Shown piece by piece: positions 1 to 10,100 of a stretch of DNA of 64,000 nucleotides. Both the position numbers and the translations under genes were made by a program. The stretch's first letter is position 1, and each line of letters begins with the position of its first letter. This DNA comes from Sorangium cellulosum So ce56 (GTDB lineage: Bacteria; Myxococcota_A; Polyangia; Polyangiales; Polyangiaceae). The notes under the pieces were generated by a model. The model had not been told where the DNA came from. It saw only the letters and a list, made by a program, of their open reading frames with translations, and did not search any database. Location: positions 4,422,501-4,486,500 of the forward strand of contig NC_010162.1 of the NCBI RefSeq assembly GCF_000067165.1, written 5' to 3'.

Positions 1-3000
1 TTCGTGAGCGACGTCGAGCGGCCCTGGATCGGCTCGGGTCCTGAGCGGCGGCGCCGCGGCCTCGTGGGCGCGACGGGGATGAGCGGGACGAACGCCTTTG
101 CGTTGATCGAGGAGCACGCGCCGAGCCGGGCGACGCCGCTGCCGCGGCGCGCGGCCGGGGCCGCCGATCGCGCCCTGATCGCGCTGTCGGCGAAGAGCGA
201 CGGGGCGCTGCGCCAGTACGCGCAGCGTCTCCGCGCCCACCTCGTGAAGCACCCGGCCGTGGACCTCCACGGGGTGGCCTACACGCTCCAGACCGGGCGC
301 GAGGCCATGCCGTGCCGGCTGGCGATCGTCGCCCCGTCGGTGGGCGCGCTCATCGAGCAGCTCGACGTGGTTCTCGACGCCGCCGACGGTCGCGCGCTCT
401 CGGACCGCGCGATCTGGACGAGCGCCTCGAGCGCGGTGCCGGCTCCGAGCGCCGACGGCGACCCGCTGCACGACGCCGCGCGCGCCTGGGCAGCGGGCGG
501 GGTGCTGGACCCCGCCGCGCTCTACCCTGCGGCGAAGCCGACGAGGCTCGCGGGGCTCCCGACGTACCCCTTCGCGAGGCGCTCGGTCTCGCAGGGCGAG
601 CGGGGCGGCGCTCCGGCGGCCCCTGCGCCGCCCGCGCGACCGCAGGACGCAGCGCCCGGCGACAAGGCCGCCGAGTACTACACGTTCGATGCGCAGCGCC
701 GATCGGACGAGTACCGGGAGGAGTACCTGACGTTCTGCCCGTTCGAACGGGAGGTCCCCGGATTCTCGATGACACGTGTCCTCAGCGCGCCCGAAGCATT
801 TCCGGACGAGTACCGGCTCGTGATCGAGAAGCAGCTCGAGATGCGGCGGGTGATCTTCCGGCACGAGCGGCTCGAGTCCGTGCGGAAGGTCCTGGATATC
901 GGGTGCGGTTGCGGGACCGACCTCGTGGAGGTGGCGAAGCGTTGTCCGCACGCCAAGGCGCACGGGTTCACGATCACGCGGGCTCAGGCCGACCTGGCGA
1001 ACCGGCGGATCGGGCGCCTCGGCCTCGCCGAGCGCGTCCGGGTGTTCCACGCCGACAGCTCGAAGGATCGTTTCCCGGACACGTACGACCTGATCCTCGG
1101 CTTCGAGGTCACCTGCCATATCGCGGACAAGACCGGCGTCTTCGGCAATATCTCGTCGGCGCTCTCGCCGCACGGGAGCGTGCTGCTCATGGACTTCGTG
1201 TCGAACCTGCGCGGGGCGATCGTCGACGGGAACGTCGATATCGCGATATCGACGCAGGACGAGTGGATCAACGTGCTCACGGCGAGCTCGCTCGTCGTCG
1301 ACGACATCGTCGACCTGAGCCCGCAGATCGCCAACTACGTCTTCGATCCGGACGTGGAGAAGAACATCGCGCATTTCCCCGAGGCGGCGCGGCGCTCGTC
1401 CCGCAACTTCGCCAACATGGCCGTCTCGCTGCGGGAGGAGTGGATCTCCTACTGCCTGCTCCGGTTGACGAAGGCGGGCCCTGGCTGGACGGCGGACCGG
1501 CTCCGCGCCCACAACGCGTCGAAAATCGCCAAGAAGACGCCGTACGCCGCGGCGCTCGCCGAGCTCCAAGAGGCGCCCGGGTCTCCGCGCCCTGAGGCGG
1601 CCGCGGAGGACGAACGCGCGCCCCGGCAGGGGGCGTCCGTCGATCACGTCCGGCGGCGGCTCGAGCAGATCTTCGAGGAGGCGCTGCAGCTCACGCGCGA
1701 CGAGCTGGCCGCGGCGACGACGTTCTCGGCGATGGGGGTCGGCTCGCTCATCGCCGTCCGTCTGCTCCAGACGATCAACACCGCGTTCGATCTCCGCGAG
1801 CCGACGAGCGTGATGTTCCAGTTCCACGACCTCCAGTCGCTCGCCGAGCACCTGGCCTCGAAGATCGTCGTGACCGCGCCGCCCGCGCGCGCCACCGCGG
1901 CGGCGCTCGCGCCGCCCTCCGCGCGGGTGCAGGAGGCCGCGACAACCCGGCAGCCCGCAGCGCCGGCCGAAGGCATCGCGATCGTCGGGATGTCGTGCCG
2001 CTGCGCCGGGGCGCGCGACAAGCGCGAGCTCTGGGACGTGATCGTCGAGGGGCGACAGCACGTCGAGCGCGTCGAGGAGCGATACCCCGAGTGGCGGGAG
2101 GCGTGCGTCGAGCAGGGGGTTGACCCGTCATCGCTCCACGCCGGCTTCATCGACGACGCGGATTGTTTCGACTCGCTCTTCTTCGATATCTCTCCGGTCG
2201 AGGCGGACCAGATGGACGCTTCGCAGCGCCTCGTCCTCGAGGGGATCCACGCTGCGCTCGAGGACGCGGGCTACGACCCTCGCTCGTTGAGCGGGCGCCG
2301 CGTCGGGACGTTCATCGGATCGATGGGAACCGGCGCGCCGCGCGGGACGTCGCACCTCGCGATGCTGGGGAGCGACGGCGCGATCCTGTCGTCGCGCATC
2401 GCGTACCACCTGAACTTCGCCGGGCCGGCCATCACGGTCAACTCCGCGTGTTCGTCGTCGCTCGTCGCCGTCGAGCTGGCGTGCCAGAAGCTTCGCAGCG
2501 GCGACATCGACATGGCGGTCGCGGGAGGCGTGACCCTGTACTCGCAGCCTGCGTCGTTCGTGATGATGCACAACGCCGGGATGCTCTCGCCCAGCGGGCG
2601 GTGCCGCCCCTTCGATGATGGCGCAGATGGCATCGTCGTGGGAGACGGCGTCGGCGTGGTGGTGCTGATGCCGCTCTCGAGGGCGATTGGCGAGGGCGCG
2701 CACGTCTACGGGGTCATCCGCGCGATCGGGACGAACCAGGACGGCAAGACGTCCGGGATCACCGCGCCGAGCTTCCTCGCCCAGAGCCGCCTGGAGCGCG
2801 AGGTCTACGAGAAGGCCGGGATCTCGCCGGAGCAGCTCCAGGTTGTGGAGGCCCACGGCACGGGGACGAAGCTCGGCGATCCGGTGGAGATCCACGCGCT
2901 CACGGAGGCCTTCAGGGCGTCGACCCAGGCGCGCCAGTTCTGCGCGATCGGGTCGCTCAAGGCCAACATCGGCCACACCACGGCCGCGTCCGGTGTGCTC

Positions 3001-6000
3001 GGGCTGATCAAGGTGCTCCTCGCCATGGAGCACGGCTGCATCCCCCCCGCGATCAACTTCACACGACCCAACCGGCACATCGATCTCGCGGACAGCCCGT
3101 TTTACGTGAGCACGCGCCCCGCCCCGTGGCCCGAGAACCCCGGCGGCTCGCGGCTCGCGGCGGTGAGCGCCTTTGGCTTCAGCGGGACCAACGCGCATGT
3201 CGTGATCGAAGGGCTCGCCCGGCGCGAAGCGTCCGCGCCGCGGGCGTCCGCGCCGCCGGAGGAGCAGGTCGTGGTGCTCTCGGCGAAGAGGCCGGAGCTG
3301 CTCCATGAATACGCCCGACGCCTCCTCGCGTTCACGCCCGCGGCTGGCACATCGCTCGCCGACGTCGCGTGGACGTCGCAGATCGGTCGCGCGGCGATGG
3401 ATTACCGCTTGGCGATCGTGGCGGCGACGTTCGAGGAGCTGCGGGGGCGACTCTCCGCGTACCTCGCCGGTGCGGAGAGCTCGCAGGGGTGCTTCTCGGG
3501 GCACGCGACGGGGCGCCGCGAAGGGCGGCCCGCCGGGAGCACGCCGGCGCAGCTCGCCGCGTTCTGGGCCTCGGGCGGCGCCGTGGACTGGGAGGCCGAG
3601 CTTCACCGCCCCGCTGGCGCGCGCAGGCGTGTGCCTCTGCCCACGTACCCGTTCGAGAAGGTTCGTTTCGCGCGTGCCGGGACGGAGGGGCGGCGCGACG
3701 CCGCGCCCCGCCCGACGTGCCTGGTGGAGAAGACGTGGCTTCCGGCGCGCGCCCAGGTCGCGACGGCGGAGGTGGACCTCGCCGGGCGCTGCTTCGCGAT
3801 CCTGGCGACGCCGGGGACGCGAGCCCCGGCCGACGAGCTGCTGCGCAGGCTGCCGCGCTCCGAGATCCTGATGCCCGAGGACGTCCACGCGGCCGTGCGT
3901 GGAGGCGCGGCGCCGTGGGACGCCTACGCGGGGTGCGTCGATCTCACCGGGCTCGACCCCGGGCACCGCGACGAGGATCTCGGCTGGATCGAGTGGCTCC
4001 AGGAGCTGGTCGGCCGAGCGGACGCGCGTCGCGCCGCGCCGCTCGTCGTCCTCCAGGTGACGTCAGGCCTCGAGCGCTTTCGCGGTGAGCGGGCGCGGCT
4101 CGCGGGGGCCAAGCGGGCCGGGCTCTATCGCATGCTCCAGAGCGAGTACAGCAAGGTCCTCTCGCGGCACGTCGACACCGACGCCACGCTCGACGGCGAG
4201 CGACGCGATCTCGTCGCGCAGGTGGTCGCCGAGCTCGGCGCTGCCAGCGAGGCGGGCGAGGTCTGCTACCGCGACGGCGTCCGGTACGAGGCCGCGCTGG
4301 AGCGCTTGGACGAGGCGGCGCGCGCGCGCGAGCCTGGCGCGCAGCGTCCGGCGCAGTACCCGCCCGCTGAAGTCCTCTGGGTCACCGGCGGCACGCGCGG
4401 GATCGGCATGCTGTGCGCGAAGCATTTCGTCGACGCGCACGGGGTCCGGAAGCTCGTCCTCATGGGGCGCGAAGCGCTCCCGGAGCGCGATGCGTGGGAC
4501 GCGTACCTCACGTCCGGCAGCGATGAGATCTGCAAGCGGAAGATCGAGGACATCCTGTACCTAGAGGCGCGCGGCGCGCAGGTGCGCGTGAGCACGACGC
4601 CGCTCACCGATGAGGCGCGGATGGCGAGCGAGGTCGCCCGCGTTCGACGCGAGATGGGCGAGGCGCTCGGGGTGGTTCACTGCGCCGGGAACACCGATTT
4701 CACGAATCCAGCCTTCGTCCGCAAGACGCGCGCGGGGATCGAGGGCGTCTCCGCGCCGAAGATCCGCGGCGTCGACGTGCTGCGCCAGGTCTTCGCCGAC
4801 GTGCCGCTGCGCTTCGTCCTGCTCTTCTCGTCGGTCGCCGCGGCGGTGCCGCGCCTGGCCGTCGGCCAGAGCGAATACGCGATGGCGAACGCGTACCTCG
4901 ACTACGTCGCCGCGGCGGGCTTCGGACCCAAGGTGGCGCATTGCGCGAGCATCCAATGGCCGAGCTGGAAGGACACGGGGATGGGCGCCGCGAGCAGCGC
5001 GGCGTACCGGAGCACCGGCCTCCAGACCTGCGCCGACGACGAGGGGCTGCGCTTCCTCGACGAGATCCTCGCGCGGCGCCTCGGCCCCGTCGTCATGCCG
5101 CTCGTGATCGACGAGGCGCGCTTCGATACGCGCGCTCTCCTGCGCCGCGCCACGCCCGCGAAGGGGCAGGCCGGCCCCTCACCCGAGCGCTCCGCGGATC
5201 CCGTCGGCCACGCCGCCGAGGCGAGCCGCCGCGCGCCTTCGGCTGACGTGGCGCGCGACATGAACGCGCATCACGCCGGTTCCTCGACGGATACCGCTTC
5301 TGCCGTAAACGAGTGGCTCCGGCGGCTCGTGAGCCAGGAGCTCAAGGTCAAGTACGCCGACGTCGACGCAGCCCGGTCCTTCGATCAGTACGGCGTCGAC
5401 TCCATCATGCTGGCGCAGATGATCCGGCAGATCGACGCAGGCCTCCCCGGCATCAAGGTCGATCCCACCGTCGTCATCGAGAACCCCAGCATCGAGCGCC
5501 TCGGCGCGTACCTCGTACGCACGTACCGCGATCAGCTCGACCGGCAGTTCGCTTTCGCGAAGGGCGCGGCTGGCCGCGTCACGGAGCGGCAGCTCGACCG
5601 GCGCTCCACGGAGGCTCAGGGCGCGGCTGGCCGGGTTACGGAGGGGCGGGCGGACAAGGTGGCGATCGTCGGAATGGCGTGCCACTTCCCGGGGGCGCCC
5701 GACATCCAGCAATTCTGGAAGAACCTGTGCGAAGGGAAGGACGCGATTGGCCCCGTCCCGGCGTCGCGGTGGGACGCCGAGCGCTACCACGGCGATCCTG
5801 AGCGCGAGCCGGGGCGGAGCGTCAGCAAATGGGGCGGCTTCCTGGAAGACATCGAGTCGTTCGACCCGTCGTATTTCGGGATCCAGGAGTCGATCGCGAT
5901 CGGCGTCGATCCGCTGGCGCGTCAGTGGCTGGAGGTGTGCGCAGAGGCCCTCGCCGACGCCGGATACGGCAAGACGGACCTGTGGGATCAGCGGGTCGGC

Positions 6001-7188
6001 GTCTTCTGCGGCACCCGCAGCAGCAACTATGCGAGCAAGCACGGTCAGCTCGACAGCAAGGCTGTCATCGGCGTGGGGCAGAACTTCATCTCCGCCCACC
6101 TCTCGCACTCCTACAACTTCGCCGGGCCGAACGTCATCGTCGACACGGCCTGCGCCAGCGCGCTGACCGCCGTGCACATGGCGGTGCAGAGCATCGAGCG
6201 CGGCGAGTCGGCGCTCGCGATCGCGGGCGGCGTCGATATCCTCCTGGACGAAGGGCCGTTCGTCCTTCTCAGCAGCGCGAAGATCCTGTCCTCGGAGGGG
6301 CGCTGCAAGGCGTTCGACGAGACCGCGGACGGGATCGGCATCGGTGAAGGCTGCGGCGTCGTGATACTGAAGCCGCTCTCGGCCGCCCTGCGCGACGGAG
6401 ACAAGGTATACGGCGTGATCGACGGCTCGGCGATCAACTGCGATGGCCACACCATGGGGATCACGACGCCGAACCCGCGCCGCCAACAGGAGCTGATCGA
6501 GCGCGCCATCGCCGCAGCCGGGGTCGACGCCCGCACGATCAGCTACGTCGAAGCGCACGGCACCGGCACGCTGATCGGCGATCCGATCGAGCTCCGCAGC
6601 CTGACGAACGTCCTCGGGAGAGAGTCGCGCCACGTGTGCGGTGTCGGGAGCGTCAAGAGCAACCTCGGACACCTCCTGAGCGCCGCCGGCGCGGCGGGGC
6701 TGGTCAAGGTGCTCCTGTCGATCGTCCACCGGCGCCTCCCGCCGACGCTGCATTGCAGCCGGCCGAATCCGCGGTTCGATTTCGAGCAGTCGCCGCTCTA
6801 TCCCGTGCTCCGGAACGAGGAGTGGGCGGGGGTCGACGGCGTTCATCGCGCCGGCGTCAGCGCGTTCGGCCTGGGCGGCCACAACGCCCATGTCATCGTC
6901 AGCGACGAGGGGATACCCGAGGAGCGGCGGGCGACGATGGATCCGCGCGGCGCGCCGGTCGTCTTCGAGCGGAAGCGCTACTGGCCGGACGCGGCGGCTC
7001 CGAGGCCGTCGCCCGGCGTGTCGGGCGGCGCGGACAGCGCTTTCGCGGCGCGCGTCACCGCGGACGCCCCGGGCAGCGTGACCGCCCAGAGGGCGATGCC
7101 GAAGTACTTTGCCGTCAAGAGGATCGAGCGCGACGTCGCGACGCGCGCTCCGTCGCTCGAAGCCAGCCAATCGAAGAGCCGTCCATGA
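1..7188 (+). CDS. trans-AT polyketide synthase, 5'-partial (KS'-MT-ACP-KS-KR-ACP-KS)
   Basis: The reading frame is open at the left edge, so the N-terminus lies outside the window. Domains, numbering the first codon as residue 1: the C-terminal end of a KS (to about 40) with its linker; an SAM methyltransferase (about 220-500, motif VLDIGCGCGTD near 297); ACP (540-625, Ser 582 in GVGSL, where GxDSL is usual); complete KS (656-1075, Cys 817 in NSACSSS, VEAHGTGT, NIGH); KR (1455-1660, TGGTRGIG, SS and Tyr present); ACP (1765-1845, GVDSI); complete KS (1885-2310, Cys 2051 in DTACAS). It ends after this KS and a short tail, with no ACP. There is no AT domain, so malonyl units must come from a separate AT. 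The stop overlaps the next start (ATGA), and that protein begins with DH-ACP, so one module is split between two polypeptides. The KR lacks the diagnostic second Asp of LDD, suggesting A-type stereochemistry (weak). Confidence 0.95.
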   Translation, partial: FVSDVERPWIGSGPERRRRGLVGATGMSGTNAFALIEEHAPSRATPLPRRAAGAADRALIALSAKSDGALRQYAQRLRAHLVKHPAVDLHGVAYTLQTGREAMPCRLAIVAPSVGALIEQLDVVLDAADGRALSDRAIWTSASSAVPAPSADGDPLHDAARAWAAGGVLDPAALYPAAKPTRLAGLPTYPFARRSVSQGERGGAPAAPAPPARPQDAAPGDKAAEYYTFDAQRRSDEYREEYLTFCPFEREVPGFSMTRVLSAPEAFPDEYRLVIEKQLEMRRVIFRHERLESVRKVLDIGCGCGTDLVEVAKRCPHAKAHGFTITRAQADLANRRIGRLGLAERVRVFHADSSKDRFPDTYDLILGFEVTCHIADKTGVFGNISSALSPHGSVLLMDFVSNLRGAIVDGNVDIAISTQDEWINVLTASSLVVDDIVDLSPQIANYVFDPDVEKNIAHFPEAARRSSRNFANMAVSLREEWISYCLLRLTKAGPGWTADRLRAHNASKIAKKTPYAAALAELQEAPGSPRPEAAAEDERAPRQGASVDHVRRRLEQIFEEALQLTRDELAAATTFSAMGVGSLIAVRLLQTINTAFDLREPTSVMFQFHDLQSLAEHLASKIVVTAPPARATAAALAPPSARVQEAATTRQPAAPAEGIAIVGMSCRCAGARDKRELWDVIVEGRQHVERVEERYPEWREACVEQGVDPSSLHAGFIDDADCFDSLFFDISPVEADQMDASQRLVLEGIHAALEDAGYDPRSLSGRRVGTFIGSMGTGAPRGTSHLAMLGSDGAILSSRIAYHLNFAGPAITVNSACSSSLVAVELACQKLRSGDIDMAVAGGVTLYSQPASFVMMHNAGMLSPSGRCRPFDDGADGIVVGDGVGVVVLMPLSRAIGEGAHVYGVIRAIGTNQDGKTSGITAPSFLAQSRLEREVYEKAGISPEQLQVVEAHGTGTKLGDPVEIHALTEAFRASTQARQFCAIGSLKANIGHTTAASGVLGLIKVLLAMEHGCIPPAINFTRPNRHIDLADSPFYVSTRPAPWPENPGGSRLAAVSAFGFSGTNAHVVIEGLARREASAPRASAPPEEQVVVLSAKRPELLHEYARRLLAFTPAAGTSLADVAWTSQIGRAAMDYRLAIVAATFEELRGRLSAYLAGAESSQGCFSGHATGRREGRPAGSTPAQLAAFWASGGAVDWEAELHRPAGARRRVPLPTYPFEKVRFARAGTEGRRDAAPRPTCLVEKTWLPARAQVATAEVDLAGRCFAILATPGTRAPADELLRRLPRSEILMPEDVHAAVRGGAAPWDAYAGCVDLTGLDPGHRDEDLGWIEWLQELVGRADARRAAPLVVLQVTSGLERFRGERARLAGAKRAGLYRMLQSEYSKVLSRHVDTDATLDGERRDLVAQVVAELGAASEAGEVCYRDGVRYEAALERLDEAARAREPGAQRPAQYPPAEVLWVTGGTRGIGMLCAKHFVDAHGVRKLVLMGREALPERDAWDAYLTSGSDEICKRKIEDILYLEARGAQVRVSTTPLTDEARMASEVARVRREMGEALGVVHCAGNTDFTNPAFVRKTRAGIEGVSAPKIRGVDVLRQVFADVPLRFVLLFSSVAAAVPRLAVGQSEYAMANAYLDYVAAAGFGPKVAHCASIQWPSWKDTGMGAASSAAYRSTGLQTCADDEGLRFLDEILARRLGPVVMPLVIDEARFDTRALLRRATPAKGQAGPSPERSADPVGHAAEASRRAPSADVARDMNAHHAGSSTDTASAVNEWLRRLVSQELKVKYADVDAARSFDQYGVDSIMLAQMIRQIDAGLPGIKVDPTVVIENPSIERLGAYLVRTYRDQLDRQFAFAKGAAGRVTERQLDRRSTEAQGAAGRVTEGRADKVAIVGMACHFPGAPDIQQFWKNLCEGKDAIGPVPASRWDAERYHGDPEREPGRSVSKWGGFLEDIESFDPSYFGIQESIAIGVDPLARQWLEVCAEALADAGYGKTDLWDQRVGVFCGTRSSNYASKHGQLDSKAVIGVGQNFISAHLSHSYNFAGPNVIVDTACASALTAVHMAVQSIERGESALAIAGGVDILLDEGPFVLLSSAKILSSEGRCKAFDETADGIGIGEGCGVVILKPLSAALRDGDKVYGVIDGSAINCDGHTMGITTPNPRRQQELIERAIAAAGVDARTISYVEAHGTGTLIGDPIELRSLTNVLGRESRHVCGVGSVKSNLGHLLSAAGAAGLVKVLLSIVHRRLPPTLHCSRPNPRFDFEQSPLYPVLRNEEWAGVDGVHRAGVSAFGLGGHNAHVIVSDEGIPEERRATMDPRGAPVVFERKRYWPDAAAPRPSPGVSGGADSAFAARVTADAPGSVTAQRAMPKYFAVKRIERDVATRAPSLEASQSKSRP

Positions 7189-10100
7189 CCGTCCGCGCGA
7201 ACGAAACATTCGAGATCGAGTTCGACAACGATAACCCCATCGTGCGCGATCATCGCGTCTATGGGGTCCACATCGTCCCCGGCGTCACGCTGATCGACGT
7301 GGTGTACAGGCTGGGCGCCCACGTCGTCGGGCACGACCGCTTCGAGCTCGTCAACGTGCTGTTCAAGGTGCCCATCGCCACCACGAGGGAGTTCGCGCGG
7401 AGGATCCACGCCTCGTTCACGCCGCTCCAGCAGGGCGAATGGAGGGTCGAGATCTCGAGCGTGCGCGTGTCCAGCGCAGGCGGGGTGTCGGATCGGGTCG
7501 ACGAGAACGCGGAGTGCCTCCTGAGGTGCACCGACGAGGAGCCGCGGGCCGCGCGGGGCTTCGACTGCGCCGCGTTCATCCGCACGGCGGAGCGGCGCTG
7601 GAGCGTCGACGAGATCTACCGCGGCGTCCGCGAGGTGGGGGTCGTCCACGGGCCGTTCATGCAGACGCTGGGCGACGTGTACCAGCGGGGCGACGAGGAG
7701 CTGATGCGCCTGTCGCTCGGCGACGAGGCGGAGGCGCTCCGGGAGATGTTCCACGCCCACCCGGCGTTCCTCGACGGCGCGACGTTCGCGGGGAGCTCCT
7801 ACAAGCTCGCCGGAGGATCAGCGGCCGACTACCGAGACGTTCGGCCGTACATCCCGTTCGCCATCCGGCGCGTGCGCTTGCACCGGCCGTTCTCGTCGCA
7901 GATCTTCGTGTACAGCAGGCACGCCGACAAGCTGGACGTCAAGCGCGGCGCCGCGCCGCGCGAGGTCACCGCGTCGGACCTGACGATCTACGGCGAGGAC
8001 GGGGCGGTCCTCGCGGAGCTCGAACGGCTCTCGTACAAGCGCGTGCGGCAGGAGATCGACGTCGAGAAGCTGATCGCGACGGAGCCCGTCGCCGCGGGCG
8101 CCGAAGCGGAGCCGGCAGGCGAAGCGGGGGACGACGCGAAGCTCTTCGCGTCGAGCGTCGCCCGGTTCGTCGAGGAGCAGCTCGTCGGCCTGAAGGGGCC
8201 GGGTACGCCGCCGCTCGATCCCGACGCCCTCTTCTTCGACGCCGGGTTGGACTCGACGCACCTCCTCCGCCTGGTGCGCGCGCTGGAGAAGCGGTGCGGG
8301 CACGACCTGTATCCGACGTTGCTCTTCGAGTACCAGACGCTGAACGCGCTGATCGGGTACCTGTACGAGCACGAGCGCGCCCACTTCGCGCCCTCGCGCG
8401 CGCTCGTCGCGAGACCGAGCGGCGCGGGCGCGCCGGCGGACCCCATCGTTGCGCGGGGCGCCGGCGCGGCGCGCGTGAACGGCGTGGCGCGGAGCGCGCC
8501 CGTCGAGGTCACCGGCGCCGGGCGCCCGGGCGCAGCGCTAGGCGACGCCCGGCGCGCCGCGCGCGACATCGCGGTCGTCGGTCTGGCCGGCCGGTACCCC
8601 GGCGCTTCGACGCTGGAGGACTTCTGGGATGTCGTGGTCGAGGGGCGGATCTGCACGCGCGAGCTGCCGTCCGAGCACTGGGGGCGCTTCGCGGGCCCCG
8701 ACGCGGCGCCCGCGCGCGCTGCCGGGGCGCCCTCGCCGCCGTGCTTTGGCGGCGTCCTCGACGACGTCGACGCGTTCGATTCGCTCTTCTTCCAGGTCAC
8801 GCCCGTCGAGGCTGACGCGCTCGACCCGCAGCTCCGGCTCGTCCTCGAGACCGCCTGGCACGCCATGGAGGACGCCGGCGTCACCGTCGACTCGCTGCAG
8901 CGGTCCCGGACCGGCGTTTACGTCGGCGTCATGAACGACGACTACACTTGGATAGCCGCCGAGCGTCTGGCGAGGACGGGCGAATACGCCAGCGCGGGGA
9001 GCTATGCGCACGAGCTCGCGAACAGGATCTCGTACCACCTGAACCTGCGCGGCCCGAGCATGACGGTCGAGGCCGCGTGCGCCAGCTCGATGGTCGCCCT
9101 CCACCTGGCGCGCGTCGCGCTGGCCCACGGCGAGTGCGACGCGGCGTTCGCGGGGGGGGTCAACCTGAGCCTCCACCGGAGCAAGTACCTGTTGCTCGCC
9201 GGCCTCGGCGTCATGTCTCCCGACGGCTCCGAGAAGACGTTCGACGCCGCGGCGAACGGCTACGTTCCGGGCGAGGGGGTCGGCGTCGCGCTGCTGAAGC
9301 CGCTGGAGAGGGCGGTGGCCGATGGCGATCGCATCTACGGCGTCATCACCGGCAGCGCGGTCAACCACTCCGGACGCGGCGGCGGGAGGTACAGCCCGAA
9401 CCTGAACGCCTTGACCGACGTCATCGGGCGCGGCCTCGCCGACGCCGGCGTCGACGCCGAGGCGCTGACGTACGTCGAGGCGCACGGCACCGGCTCTCCG
9501 GTGGGGGATCCGATCGAGGTGCAGGCGCTCGCGAAGGCGCTCGGTCGCACCGACGCGGCGGCGCCGCGCTGCGCGCTGGGGTCGAAGGCGAACCTGGGCC
9601 ACCTCGAGTCCGCGTCGGGTATCTGCTCGCTCACCAAGGTGCTCCTGGCCATCCGGCACGGCCGGATCCCGCCGTGCGCCAACGTGCAGACGATCCACCC
9701 GGGCCTGCGCCTGGAGAGCACGCCGTTCGTGATCCCCCGCGAGCCGGTGGGCTGGCCCGCGCCGGAGGGGCGGCGCGTCGCTGGCATCCACTCGTTCGGG
9801 ATCGGCGGGACGAACGCGTTCATGGTCGTGCGCGGCCACGACGCTGGCGCCGACGCGAGGGCCGCGGCAGAGTCGGCGCCGCGGAGCGAGATCGTCCCGC
9901 TCTCAGCGAAGACCAAGTCGGCGCTGGAGCGGTACTGCGCCGACCTCCTCGCGCATCTGGAGAGGGGCGGCGACGAGCACAGCGCCGCCCTCGCGGATCT
10001 CGCGTACACGCTCCAGACGGGGCGGACGGCGATGCAGCACCGCGTCGCCTTCGTGGCGGCGAGCGCCGCTGAGCTGCGCGACGCGCTGCGCGACCTCTGC

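Noticed and set aside
2128..3966. Long minus-strand frames under the PKS genes, also at 5179-7209, 17911-19965, 20035-22614 and 28504-35715
   Set aside because: They mirror codon bias of the real genes, show no domains, and would overlap intact KS/KR/DH domains over their whole length.
5655..6910. Non-elongating KS0 at the end of the first PKS
   Set aside because: The Cys, HGTGT and second His motifs are all intact, so sequence alone does not support a dead KS, although the split layout hints at it.
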